This document shows positions 46,455 to 55,795 of a DNA stretch of 64,000 bases, piece after piece. The stretch comes from Pelagihabitans sp947500445 (GTDB taxonomy: Bacteria; Bacteroidota; Bacteroidia; Flavobacteriales; Flavobacteriaceae). Below the pieces are notes generated by a model. It worked only from the letters and a program-made list of their open reading frames with translations, ran no database searches and was not told the origin of the DNA. Positions within the stretch are counted from its first letter, which is position 1, and each line of letters starts with the position of its first letter. Both the position numbers and the translations under genes were made by a program. Where the stretch lies: the NCBI RefSeq assembly GCF_050589625.1, contig NZ_JBNGOP010000012.1, forward strand, positions 1 to 64,000. The letters are read 5' to 3'.

Positions 46455-47405
46455 ATGAGCAATACGATCATCGATTCCAATTTTAATTTTCCCGGTCAAA
46501 AAGGAATTTATAAGGGCAAGGTGAGAGAGGTATATACGTTGGAAAATGAGCTGTTGTTGATGGTGGCTACCGATAGGTTGTCGGCCTTTGACGTTGTCAT
46601 GCCAAAGGGTATTCCCTACAAAGGACAGATATTGAACCAGATAGCGACCAAAATGATGGAGGCTACCAAGGATATTGTACCGAATTGGTTGGTGGCCACC
46701 CCGGACCCCAATGTGGCCATTGGCCATGCCTGTGAGCCGTTTAAGGTGGAAATGGTGATTCGGGGCTACCTTTCGGGGCATGCGGCAAGGGAATATAAAG
46801 CGGGCAAAAGAAGCTTGTGCGGTGTTCCGATGCCCGAGGGCATGAAGGAGAACGATGCATTTCCCATGCCGATCATTACCCCTGCGACCAAAGCGGAAAT
46901 GGGCGCGCATGATGAGGATATTTCCCGGGAAGCGATACTGGAACGGGGTATTGTCTCGGAAGCGGATTATACCGTTTTGGAAGGCTATACACGGGCACTG
47001 TTTCAGCGCGGAACCGAAATAGCCGCCGATCGAGGATTGATTTTGGTGGACACCAAGTATGAATTCGGAAAAACGAAGCAGGGCGCTATTGTATTGATCG
47101 ATGAGATCCATACACCGGACTCTTCCCGTTACTTTTATGCGGAGGGCTATCAAGAACGGCAGGATAAGGACAGGCCGCAAAAACAACTTTCAAAAGAGTT
47201 TGTACGCCAATGGCTGATCCAAAATGGATTTCAGGGATTGGAGGGACAAACCGTTCCCGAAATGAGCGATGCCTATATCGATTCCGTTTCGGAGCGCTAT
47301 ATAGAGCTATATGAGAACATTACGGGGGAATCCTTTGTAAAGGCCGACATTACGGATATCCAAGCCCGGATATCGAAGAATGTACTGGCCTATTTGAACC
47401 GTTAG
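46455..47405 (+). CDS. purC: Phosphoribosylaminoimidazole-succinocarboxamide synthase
   Basis: A 316-aa SAICAR synthetase (purine biosynthesis: joins CAIR and aspartate with ATP). Motifs: YKGKVREVYTL near the start, VATDRLSAFD, PDSSRYF. The length is that of the long form common in Bacteroidetes. It follows phoH. Confidence 0.96.
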   Translation: MSNTIIDSNFNFPGQKGIYKGKVREVYTLENELLLMVATDRLSAFDVVMPKGIPYKGQILNQIATKMMEATKDIVPNWLVATPDPNVAIGHACEPFKVEMVIRGYLSGHAAREYKAGKRSLCGVPMPEGMKENDAFPMPIITPATKAEMGAHDEDISREAILERGIVSEADYTVLEGYTRALFQRGTEIAADRGLILVDTKYEFGKTKQGAIVLIDEIHTPDSSRYFYAEGYQERQDKDRPQKQLSKEFVRQWLIQNGFQGLEGQTVPEMSDAYIDSVSERYIELYENITGESFVKADITDIQARISKNVLAYLNR

Positions 47406-47446
47406 AATTCAATTTCTATACCTGCTATTTCAAAGGTATAATGGTA

Positions 47447-48103
47447 TTATTTGAACAATTTCTTGCGGGTGGTAACGCCCTTTTTTTGAAGCCGTGACAG
47501 TATTTTTATAAAGGCAAGCGCGGTGATGTAGGCATCGCCCAACGCCGTATGACGGTCCTTTTTGGAAATATCGAACTTATCTGCCAGATCGTCCAGACTA
47601 TAATGCTCTTTTCGCTGTAATAGGGGAGAACGTATCAGTGTTTTTTTATAGAGTGTTGCGGTGTCGAGTACCTTGTTCTTTAGTTTTGGTAGGCCGTGCC
47701 GTTTTAGGGCTTCGTTGAGCATTCGTAGGTCAAAGGCCGCATGGTGCGCTACCAGAACACTGTTTCCAAGAAATGCCAATAGTAGTTGTATGGCCTCTAG
47801 TTCGGAAATTACCTCACGCTGCTCTTTTTTTAAAATACCATGTATGGCCACGTTTTTGGAATGGTAATAGTATTGATCCAAAAAAACTTCCATGCTTTCA
47901 GCTGCGGCTATCGCATTATCGGTTACCGCCAACGCCCCGATAGAGAGCATGCGGTCCGTTTCATAGTCAAATCCGGTTGTTTCGGTATCCAGTACCACAA
48001 AGCGTATCTTTTTAAGGTCTTCCAACAGTGGCCTGTCAAAAGCCGAGGCGTAGTTTTCCCAAAAGATCGGGTGGTTGACGTGTTTTTTTTTGAAAATACC
48101 CAT
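47447..48103 (-). CDS. DnaQ-like 3'-5' exonuclease
   Basis: A 218-aa DEDDh exonuclease: LDTETTG (Asp39, Glu41), AHHAAFDLRML, and DRHTALGDAY with the catalytic His and Asp. It overlaps the upstream DUF294 gene by 1 bp (TAATG at 48103), so both act together. Pairs of DUF294-type nucleotidyltransferase and DnaQ-like exonuclease are widespread, often near acetate metabolism genes, but their task is unknown. Confidence 0.92.
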   Translation of the reverse strand: MGIFKKKHVNHPIFWENYASAFDRPLLEDLKKIRFVVLDTETTGFDYETDRMLSIGALAVTDNAIAAAESMEVFLDQYYYHSKNVAIHGILKKEQREVISELEAIQLLLAFLGNSVLVAHHAAFDLRMLNEALKRHGLPKLKNKVLDTATLYKKTLIRSPLLQRKEHYSLDDLADKFDISKKDRHTALGDAYITALAFIKILSRLQKKGVTTRKKLFK

Positions 48104-50031
48104 TAGCCCAAGAGATTGGATACCTGAAACCGCACCCGTACCAGTTCCTGCAGTTCTTTTATGGTTTTAAAGGTCCTTTTGAGCTTAACTTTTTCTTCCT
48201 TGGTCAAGGTATCCAAGGCAATGAACCTGCCGGAGTCGGAATGCAACAGCCCTTGTTTTGTGCGGAACTTTAAAAGTGCTTTCACCGCATAGGAGCAAGA
48301 GAGGTACAATGTGCGTTGTTTGGGCTCTAAAACCGCCAGTTTTTCAAAACGTTCGGCCGTATTGTTAATGGCTTTGATCTGATGGGAAAGTACAAGTACC
48401 CTAGCGGCATCGATCAACGGCATTAACGCCCTTCTTTTGACATCAAAAAAGTCCTTGTGGGCACCGTCCGCTTCTACTAAAAATTGTCTAAAAAAACCGG
48501 TGGGGGAAGGATTCTGGAGTGCTCCTTTGGCCAGATGTAAAAAGAAGGAAGTATTGTTTGCCGTTTGTTCCAAAATATACTCGGAGAGTGCCGATACCAA
48601 TGGTGCATCGCCATAGGCACGGTTAAAATCGAAAAATATAGAGGACAGCAAAACCTCGTCAGGTCCGGGGTTTCCGATCCAATGGGATACCTGCGATTTC
48701 CAACCGGATAGGGAACGGCACCAATCGGGATTGGAGGCCATCATCTCCGCAGGACAGTATTCGTATCCGATTTCGTTCAGCCCTCGGGTTACTTCCCGGG
48801 CCAGGTTCAAAAAATAATCGGTGGTGCTTTTTAACCGCTCCGGTGCTACATCTTCAAAAATAATGGCATTGTCCTGATCGGTATGCAAAAGTTGTTCGCT
48901 ACGTCCTTGACTGCCCATGGACAGCCAGGCAAACGCTACCGGGGGCGCGGTCTTCATTTTTTTTAGGCTGAGCTGTAGTACCTGTTTGATACAGGCATCG
49001 TTCAGTTCCGTAATGATCTTGGAGGTGAGGGTCAATGGAATGTTTTGGTCCAAGTATCCTTTTAACAGCTGGGTAATGCGCAAGCGTATTCTTTTCAGTT
49101 TTTTAATTTTTCGGGTACGCTTTATGGCCTTTATCAAAACCGCGGGATTGTTTCCCAGTTCCAACATCAGGTCGTGTTTTGATAAAATACCAACGGCGGG
49201 GGTATTGGGGGTACCGTCCTCGGTAAGGCATAAATGACTGATGTTGCTTTTCATCATGGCCATTTGCGCCTGGGTGACCGTCATCGTTTTCGGGTAAGTG
49301 ATCACGGGAGTACTCATGATATCCGACGCCTTGGCCGAAATGGGGAACATACCGGTGGCTATTTTGTTACGGATGTCCTTATCGGTGATGATGCCGACGG
49401 GCAGTTCCTTTTCCATTATCAGCATGGCACCGACCCTCTTTTTGGTCATTTTTTTGGCAATTCCCTTGATGTCCGTCGTGGGCGTGCAAGAAATGATCTT
49501 TTTGGAGTAGGCCGTAGGTTGTAGCCCTGCCAATAATGGGGCAGATGCGGGCGTGCCCGTTTCACTCTCCCCGTATAACGAACCCCGATGGTCCTTGGAG
49601 TAGGGGTTTCGGGTATTCGAGGCAAAACTTTCAATGAGGAAATCCCCGATTTCTTCATAGGATTGCGCAAAGGGTTTAAAAACCGCAATGGGCAGGGCGT
49701 AAAGAATACTTTCCTCATATGCCCTGGCCTCCATTTTATAGTTTTCGTTCGCCATTAATGGGCGCAATCCAAAAATATCCCCTTCATCGCAAAGGTCGAT
49801 GATGGTCTTTTGATCTTCTTTTTCCAAAAGCACCGCCCCCTTATGTACGATATAAAAGTAACGATGCGGCGATTCGTTGGCTTTAAAAACGATTGAATCC
49901 TTATCGTGATATCGGATAATTACCTCCGACGATAGTGCTAGCAAGTCTCTTTGGTGCAATTCGTTAAAAGGAGGGTACCGCTCCAGAAAGTCGGCTATTC
50001 TTTCGGAAATGGTGTTTTTATTGGAGTGCAT
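48103..50031 (-). CDS. cNMP-binding/CBS/DUF294 nucleotidyltransferase protein
   Basis: A 642-aa multidomain protein: cyclic-nucleotide-binding domain (about 15-135), two CBS domains (about 175-300, KGIAKKMTKKRVGAMLIME) and a GlnD-like nucleotidyltransferase with MGSQGRSEQ and TDQDN (Asp385, Asp387), plus a C-terminal helical domain. The architecture predicts a nucleotide-sensing transferase; the target is unknown. It overlaps the DnaQ-like exonuclease by 1 bp. Confidence 0.92.
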   Translation of the reverse strand: MHSNKNTISERIADFLERYPPFNELHQRDLLALSSEVIIRYHDKDSIVFKANESPHRYFYIVHKGAVLLEKEDQKTIIDLCDEGDIFGLRPLMANENYKMEARAYEESILYALPIAVFKPFAQSYEEIGDFLIESFASNTRNPYSKDHRGSLYGESETGTPASAPLLAGLQPTAYSKKIISCTPTTDIKGIAKKMTKKRVGAMLIMEKELPVGIITDKDIRNKIATGMFPISAKASDIMSTPVITYPKTMTVTQAQMAMMKSNISHLCLTEDGTPNTPAVGILSKHDLMLELGNNPAVLIKAIKRTRKIKKLKRIRLRITQLLKGYLDQNIPLTLTSKIITELNDACIKQVLQLSLKKMKTAPPVAFAWLSMGSQGRSEQLLHTDQDNAIIFEDVAPERLKSTTDYFLNLAREVTRGLNEIGYEYCPAEMMASNPDWCRSLSGWKSQVSHWIGNPGPDEVLLSSIFFDFNRAYGDAPLVSALSEYILEQTANNTSFFLHLAKGALQNPSPTGFFRQFLVEADGAHKDFFDVKRRALMPLIDAARVLVLSHQIKAINNTAERFEKLAVLEPKQRTLYLSCSYAVKALLKFRTKQGLLHSDSGRFIALDTLTKEEKVKLKRTFKTIKELQELVRVRFQVSNLLG

Positions 50032-50112
50032 AAAGAGAGGCGTGCGTTGGTATATCGTTCTAAATTACGGAATCTTCTTTTTTAAAGGACGGTCGTGCCG
50101 ACCGTTTGTCCG

Positions 50113-51270
50113 TTAATCGTCCGTGCCGATAGGGGTACGGTACAAATTGTTTCGATCTAAAATATACACCGCGTTGTCCAAGGTGTCAATTCCATAGGAG
50201 TCTCCCACGAAAAAAACGGTACTGTCCTTTTTGGTCAAAAATGGTGTTGCCACACCATCTTTTTCCTTTATGGAATAAACGAAACTTGGGCGCTCTTTAT
50301 CGTTAAAGGAAATCGATGTTGTAACCAGTGCCATATTGTTCACGTAGGTAATGGCACTGACATTACTTTTTGAAGCTTCGTCCGGAAGGGCTATTTCGGT
50401 CCATTCTTTCCCGCCATCGTCGGTACGGAACAAACTACCGTCAAGACCACCGATATAACCGGCAGCGCTATTGCGAAAGGCAATGGCATTCAAACTGCCG
50501 TATTTCTTTTTGATGTCGAAATGAAGGTCCCAGGTTTTGCCTTGGTCTTTACTGCCATAGCATTTTCCGGATTGGGTTACGATATTGATTTCTTGTTTGG
50601 AGGGGATGGTAAAATCGGTTATGGCAAAGATGCCGCCATCGATAGCCTTGGTGTCGATAACCTCCCAGTCCGTTCCACCATTTGTAGTTTTTAAAAGGAC
50701 GGAACGGCCACTTTCCTGTCCGGAAATGTAACCAAGGTCCGGGCTTAAAAAAGCCATTTTAAAATAATGGATTTGGGTAATGGCAGCCTTTTCGTAAAAA
50801 GGTTCCGTATTCAATACGGTCCAAGTTTCACCGAAATCCGAAGTTCTAAAAATGTATTTGCTTTCCCCTACGATAAACAGGTCGGTATCGGTAAATGCGG
50901 CCGAATGAAAGGCGTTCGCAAAGTTGGAAAAGCCAAATTGGGTCCACGTCTCCCCTTTGTCCTTGGTAAGTCTGGCCCTTAGACCTGTTCCGCCGACCAA
51001 TACGCCCATATCCGCTGTTTTGAATTTTAGACCGTTGTAAAAGTGAAAACCGGTTTCGTCCAAATGATGTAAAATGGAGGCATTTTTATCCGTGACCGTG
51101 TTCAAAAAAGTACTTTTCGATGTGGAGATGTCCTTGGTAATTTCGAGCTCAATTTCAGGAACTTCCGCAATGGGTACAAAACCGTTAACGGGTGCCTTGG
51201 GCAACTGTTCTCCACACGAAATGAAAATCCCGCTGATGAGTGCTATGAGTACTATAGTCGTTTTTATCAT
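50113..51270 (-). CDS. YCF48-like/sialidase-propeller lipoprotein
   Basis: A 385-aa protein with a lipoprotein signal ending FISC (Cys19) and repeated propeller blades of the BNR/YCF48 kind (LTKDKGETWTQFGF, RTSDFGETWTVL, KTTNGGTDWEVI, RTDDGGKEWTEI). Probably outer-membrane-anchored. Function unknown, possibly assembly or carbohydrate binding. Its start is 3 bp after the upstream lyase-like gene's stop, so they form an operon. Confidence 0.85.
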   Translation of the reverse strand: MIKTTIVLIALISGIFISCGEQLPKAPVNGFVPIAEVPEIELEITKDISTSKSTFLNTVTDKNASILHHLDETGFHFYNGLKFKTADMGVLVGGTGLRARLTKDKGETWTQFGFSNFANAFHSAAFTDTDLFIVGESKYIFRTSDFGETWTVLNTEPFYEKAAITQIHYFKMAFLSPDLGYISGQESGRSVLLKTTNGGTDWEVIDTKAIDGGIFAITDFTIPSKQEINIVTQSGKCYGSKDQGKTWDLHFDIKKKYGSLNAIAFRNSAAGYIGGLDGSLFRTDDGGKEWTEIALPDEASKSNVSAITYVNNMALVTTSISFNDKERPSFVYSIKEKDGVATPFLTKKDSTVFFVGDSYGIDTLDNAVYILDRNNLYRTPIGTDD

Positions 51271-51273
51271 CTG

Positions 51274-52059
51274 TCAGTTTTTTGACGTTACAAACCTTCC
51301 TTTGTAGAGTTCGATGTCGTCGAACCAGGCTTTTTCATTCGTATAAGACCCGAACGCGTCCTTAGGGGCCCAACTGGGATCGTTTCCCCCGTGAAAGGTA
51401 GAAAACAACAGTTGGTTGATCAGCGTACTGTCGCCGGCCACTCCCCGAAATTGTATGGAATCCGTTTTGCTTATCCTGGTATTGTTTATCCAGACTTCAA
51501 AAACGCCATTTGCTTTATTTGCCGGTCGATTTACTTTGGTGTATAACGCCACTTGATGCCATATTCCCGGGGTGAACATCGGTTTTTCAGTGGTGCTTCC
51601 CTCGCCGTATTTTCCCTTCATTTTTTGATGATAGAGGTAAGGGGCCACTTTTCCGGAATCTTTGAACATAATCCTTGCGCTCCATCCTCCGGGGCGTATG
51701 GGATGGCCACCGGTAACCCGGTTTTTTGGTCCCATGCCATGGAGTTTACCGCCCCGTACAAATTTGAAGCCGGTATCAAATTTAACACGGTAGCGCAAGG
51801 TGGCCTCCATCAAAGGCTCCTTTACATCCATGCTATGAACGATTCTTTTGCTCCCGGAACCGTCTCCGACATAGTTCACCTGAATGCAATTGGAAGGGAT
51901 GGTACCCGAAGCGGGGCTCAGATCGATCCGTGGATCGTTCAGCAACACCTTTTCCTGTGGCGTCGGCGTTTGAGCGTCGAACGACAATGATAGTACGGCC
52001 TTGTTTGGCTTGCAAGAGCACAGTAGTACTATGGAACAGAAGTATCCTATTTTCTTCAT
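51274..52059 (-). CDS. Polysaccharide lyase 14-like lipoprotein
   Basis: A 261-aa protein with a lipoprotein signal (LLCSC, Cys16 region) and a jelly-roll lyase domain. The diagnostic stretch is YRVKFDTGFKFVRGGKLHG, matching the PL14-type pattern (FxF.KGGKLPG). Members cleave alginate or glucuronan-like polymers, substrates common in brown algae. Active residues are not assigned here, so the exact substrate is an inference. First gene of the pair with the YCF48-like lipoprotein. Confidence 0.75.
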   Translation of the reverse strand: MKKIGYFCSIVLLCSCKPNKAVLSLSFDAQTPTPQEKVLLNDPRIDLSPASGTIPSNCIQVNYVGDGSGSKRIVHSMDVKEPLMEATLRYRVKFDTGFKFVRGGKLHGMGPKNRVTGGHPIRPGGWSARIMFKDSGKVAPYLYHQKMKGKYGEGSTTEKPMFTPGIWHQVALYTKVNRPANKANGVFEVWINNTRISKTDSIQFRGVAGDSTLINQLLFSTFHGGNDPSWAPKDAFGSYTNEKAWFDDIELYKGRFVTSKN

Positions 52060-52366
52060 TGGAGCTTTGACCCTGTTTGCTATGTGTAAAGTTAGGCAAT
52101 GTTCGCTATTCCTGCGTTATTAAGATCCGTATTATAGAAACATGTGTGATCGATAATAGCAACTTTTTATTGGGAAGCATTCCGGTATTTATAGCAGTTA
52201 TGGAAGTAGAAAAGGAAGAACAGGGTGGGGTAGGATGGTTCGTTCCTGAAACTGTCGGCAGTGGATACCAAATAATGAAGCGCCTTTTTTTAGCGTATGG
52301 TAAAAAAAGGCGAAAGGAAGTACGACCCCAATCGCCATTTTTTCTGTAGTTGTGCTGCGTTGTACG
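52060..52366. other. Intergenic region with terminator
   Basis: 307 bp upstream of the lyase-like gene and downstream of the SnoaL gene, both leftward. It contains a hairpin terminator at 52281-52312; otherwise nothing recognised. Confidence 0.45.
52281..52312 (-). terminator. Intrinsic terminator after the SnoaL gene
   Basis: CGCCTTTTTTTA (52281-52292) and its perfect inverse (52301-52312), 8-nt loop. Confidence 0.65.
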
Positions 52367-52810
52367 CTAATTCGGGCGATATCCAATTTGTTGAAACCAG
52401 TCCCAATTGTCCCAGTAACAGGTTATTTTTTCAATGAACCCATCATCGTTGATGTTCAGCAAAAAGAGGTGTTCCACGTTATAGTACTTTCCTTTACTTG
52501 GGATTCCCAAAATTTCATTTTCTTGGGTACCGCCAATAAATACCTGAACGATGGCATTCCCTTCGTTGTCTACAGTTATGTTTTTGACCTTGTTCGATAG
52601 GTCGGGAAATGCGGCGATAAGCGCCGATGCTATTCCGAACCAGGTCGTTCCTTCCTCCCCTTTTATCTTTCCTTTTCCATTTGCTCCCAAGGGAATGTAA
52701 CGAAACGTACCCTTTTCGCTGGCCAGGGATACCGCTTTATCGATTTCCCGATTGCTATAGGCTCGGAAGAAGCTCGCGGCGATTTCTTTTTTTTCAGCTA
52801 TTGTTTTCAT
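52367..52810 (-). CDS. SnoaL/NTF2-like protein
   Basis: A 147-aa cytosolic NTF2-fold protein (EKKEIAASFFRAYSNREIDK; LIAAFPDLSNKV; NINDDGFIEKITCYWDN). The family includes polyketide cyclases and ketosteroid-isomerase-like enzymes; catalytic residues are not clear. It is 34 bp downstream of the DJ-1-like gene and probably in its operon. Confidence 0.85.
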   Translation of the reverse strand: MKTIAEKKEIAASFFRAYSNREIDKAVSLASEKGTFRYIPLGANGKGKIKGEEGTTWFGIASALIAAFPDLSNKVKNITVDNEGNAIVQVFIGGTQENEILGIPSKGKYYNVEHLFLLNINDDGFIEKITCYWDNWDWFQQIGYRPN

Positions 52811-52844
52811 CCGATGTTGTTTTTATGGTTTTATCTTATTGAAC

Positions 52845-53546
52845 TCATTTTGCGGGGGCCAATTCAAGCGTTTGCTGTGCTGCGGAAACAGAGGATTGTG
52901 GGTTTTGCCCAGTTACCAAGTTACCGTCCGTTACAATATAGTCGGACCAATCTTCCGATTTGGTGAAAAGTGCACCTTCCGATACCAGGGCATCCTCCAA
53001 TAAAAATGGTACAACGGTCGTTAAACCAACTGCCTCTTCCTCGGTATTGGTGAAAGACGTCAGACGTTTGCCCTTCACAAACGCGCTTCCATCCGTTTTT
53101 TCGACTCCTTTGAGGGCGGCAACGCCATGACAAACCAGACCGATAGGCTTTTCTTCCTTGTCAAATGCGTTGATCAATCGAGCAACATCTTGGTTGTCGC
53201 CCAAGTCCCACATTGGTCCATGTCCGCCAGGAAAGAATAGGATGTCGAACTTGGAAGCCTCCATTTGGGATATTTTTAATGTGTTGTTTATTGCCGATAA
53301 AGCACTTTCGTCTGTTGCGAACTTTTTGGTGGATTCCGTCTGCCATTCTTCCAATTCGCTTTTGGGATCTAATGGGATGGCTCCGCCTTTCACGGAAGCG
53401 ATCGTTACGGTGGCTCCCGATGCGATGTACCGATAATAGGGGGCCGCTATTTCTTCAAGCCAGACTCCGGTTTTTTGACCAGTGTTGCCCAATTGGTCAT
53501 GGGAAGTAGTTGCGATAAGTACGTTCAAATTTTTCATCTGTTGCAT
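52845..53546 (-). CDS. DJ-1/PfpI (Hsp31-like) protein
   Basis: A 233-aa cytosolic class-I-amidotransferase-like protein with the nucleophile Cys139-His140 in LVCHGVAAL, acidic residues in GVWLEE (Glu31/Glu32) and PGGHGPMWD. Hsp31-like proteins detoxify methylglyoxal or act as chaperones. Two in-frame Mets (residues 1 and 4) allow alternative starts. It is followed by the SnoaL gene and preceded on the same strand by a Crp/Fnr regulator. Confidence 0.9.
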   Translation of the reverse strand: MQQMKNLNVLIATTSHDQLGNTGQKTGVWLEEIAAPYYRYIASGATVTIASVKGGAIPLDPKSELEEWQTESTKKFATDESALSAINNTLKISQMEASKFDILFFPGGHGPMWDLGDNQDVARLINAFDKEEKPIGLVCHGVAALKGVEKTDGSAFVKGKRLTSFTNTEEEAVGLTTVVPFLLEDALVSEGALFTKSEDWSDYIVTDGNLVTGQNPQSSVSAAQQTLELAPAK

Positions 53547-53631
53547 GTTTTAAGATTAATTACATGGCAAAGATGCGATCAATAGCTAGCTTGATCCGTT
53601 GACCTATGTTATGAAAAAAAATTGACCTAAG

Positions 53632-54243
53632 TTAAGAAGAGGCTTTTACCAAGTTTTTCCTAATTCGGGAAAGGCTTTCCGGTTTTATTCCTAAATAATT
53701 GGCGATCATATAATTGGGAACCCTTTGCTCCAGATTGGGATACGCTTTTAGAAAATCCTGATACCGCTCACCACTCGACTTGTCCATAGCGGAAAGCACC
53801 CTGTTTTGAAGGGCGACAAAGGCAGCGGTAAGCTTGATCCTGAAAAAACGGTCGAATTTTGGAATGGCCAAAAACAGCGCTTCAAGGTCTTGTTTCGATA
53901 TTCCATAGACAACCGAATCTTCTATGGCGTCAATATTTAGGGTGGCTTTACCTCCTTCAAAAAAGGCTTTAAAATCACTGATCCACCAGTTTTCTATAGC
54001 AAATTGCACGATATGCTCATCTCCGTTTTCATCGACTTCATACGCTTTCAATCCCCCGTTGGCAACAAAGTATTCGTGGGTGACAGGATCTCCTTGCTGT
54101 ATAAGAAACTGTTTTTTTCGTAATTTCTTTTTTATAAGAACGGCGGTAAAACGTTCTTTTTCCGATGTGTTAAGCGTAATTAGCTCTTCTACATGTGTTA
54201 ATATCTCTTCAAACATATTCCTGTATTGTGCCTTGATTTGCAT
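53632..54243 (-). CDS. Crp/Fnr-family transcriptional regulator
   Basis: A 203-aa protein: an N-terminal cNMP-binding-like domain (QFLIQQGDPVTHEYFVANGG) and a C-terminal winged helix (NYMIANYLGIKPESLSRIRKN). The ligand is unknown. It lies 85 bp upstream of the DJ-1/SnoaL pair on the same strand and is a candidate controller. Confidence 0.9.
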   Translation of the reverse strand: MQIKAQYRNMFEEILTHVEELITLNTSEKERFTAVLIKKKLRKKQFLIQQGDPVTHEYFVANGGLKAYEVDENGDEHIVQFAIENWWISDFKAFFEGGKATLNIDAIEDSVVYGISKQDLEALFLAIPKFDRFFRIKLTAAFVALQNRVLSAMDKSSGERYQDFLKAYPNLEQRVPNYMIANYLGIKPESLSRIRKNLVKASS

Positions 54244-54427
54244 CCTTTAGGTATGTCACCTTCTGGACGACCGAATCTGTCTTTAAAGGTACGGACCAAA
54301 TTGGATTCTTTCATGCATTTTTAGGATATGGGCGTATGCACCAAAACCTTTCTTACCGCATGAAAAGATATTCAATAGGGATTATCCGAAAACCCTAGCG
54401 GTACGGATAAATACGTCATGAGCGGGA

Positions 54428-55597
54428 CTATGGGTCACTAACAACAACGGTTACCGTGGCGACGGTGGTGTTCGAAAATGAATCTTCTGCTTGTAAGGCC
54501 AATTCGAACGTACCGGTTTTGTCCGGCGCCAAGGTAAAGGTCATTTTTTTGCTATCAAATTTGACCCAATCCAGTAAAGGACCTACATGATCGATTTTTA
54601 ATGGTCCGCGGTCATCAATATCTTTAAAATAATCCAATGGAAGTTGAATTATCACTGTTTTACCCAAAGGAACGACCGTTTCGGGAATGGGATTAAAAAC
54701 AAACGGCTTAAATAGTTTTTGAGTGTTCACCCAATAAATGTCCGATTCTTCTAGGCCGGACGAATTGAAAATCATTCGGGTAAAGAACAACAATCGATGG
54801 TCGATAGAAACAAAGGGCCTACGTTCCCAATTAGCGGTATTTATACCTTGGTCCAGTACTTTCGGTATCGTCCAGTTTCCTTGGGAATTTTTGTAGCTGA
54901 TCAATAGGTCCGGACCGCTTTCATCGGACAGGTAGCTGCTAAAGATCATATAGTTAGCGTTCGGGGATATAAAAATACTTTCCTCGTCTTGTTCGGTGTT
55001 GACGGCGACTATTGGTATCGCTGGTTGGTAGCTACCGTTTTGAAAAGGTGAAAAATAGAGGTCGGCCAATCCGTTTCCCTTGCTGTTGGAAGAAAAGTAT
55101 ACGCTGCGTTCCAATGTCATGCCCGCCATTGCTTCCCTGGAGGATGTACTGATCGGGTCGTTTAGTTTTTCGGGACCGGTCCAATTTCCCTTATTCTTCC
55201 GGAGGATCCAAATATCGGTAAGATAGGTTAGCGTGTCATGTTTGCTTTTTGCGAACAAAAGGGATTTTCCGTCGGGTGAAAAATGGGGCAGGTAAGCGCT
55301 GGTTCCCTTTAGGGGCTCAAAAACGCTCGGTTCGTCCCAACCTGTAGCATGCTTTTGGGCCGACCATATCTCGCCTTTAAAATCATTTTCGTTCAATACC
55401 CCAAATGCCAACTCACGAGTGTCCGGGGCAACGGAAATGCCGTGTTCCAGTCTTCCTTTTTTGGAGACGATATCGGGGGCAAACACCACGGGAACCGAAT
55501 CGGGGAGCTGCTGCCCAAGGTAATCGACGGTCGGTGCCGTTGATTTGCAGGCGATAAGCCCAAAGAATAAAACAAAAAACAATAAGGCTCTTGGCAT
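54428..55597 (-). CDS. PD40 (TolB-like propeller) lipoprotein with Ig-like tail
   Basis: A 389-aa protein with a lipoprotein signal (LIACKS, Cys17), a TolB/PD40 propeller (PHFSPDGKSLLFAKS; RSVYFSSNSKGNGLADLYFS; ISPNANYMIFSS) and a C-terminal cadherin/Ig-like domain (about 320-389, PDKTGTFELALQAEDSFSN). No TolB partner genes are nearby. Likely surface-exposed; function unknown. Confidence 0.82.
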   Translation of the reverse strand: MPRALLFFVLFFGLIACKSTAPTVDYLGQQLPDSVPVVFAPDIVSKKGRLEHGISVAPDTRELAFGVLNENDFKGEIWSAQKHATGWDEPSVFEPLKGTSAYLPHFSPDGKSLLFAKSKHDTLTYLTDIWILRKNKGNWTGPEKLNDPISTSSREAMAGMTLERSVYFSSNSKGNGLADLYFSPFQNGSYQPAIPIVAVNTEQDEESIFISPNANYMIFSSYLSDESGPDLLISYKNSQGNWTIPKVLDQGINTANWERRPFVSIDHRLLFFTRMIFNSSGLEESDIYWVNTQKLFKPFVFNPIPETVVPLGKTVIIQLPLDYFKDIDDRGPLKIDHVGPLLDWVKFDSKKMTFTLAPDKTGTFELALQAEDSFSNTTVATVTVVVSDP

Positions 55598-55795
55598 AGG
55601 TTGAATATTACCGGTATTGCACGGCCCGCAAACGGCAGCTTACGAGACTTGCAGTGGTTGTCAAGATTTAAAAATAACAGTTTTTTGGATGGTATGAAAA
55701 ATACGATACCATCGCGTTGGGAACCTTTTGCTTTAGTAGCAGGAGAATGCCATCGAATAACTAATCTTTCTTATATAACTGGTGGTGGTGTGCTG

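Noticed and set aside
46389..47186. A 265-codon minus-strand open frame
   Set aside because: Wholly antisense to purC, whose frame is fully conserved; the antisense translation resembles no family.
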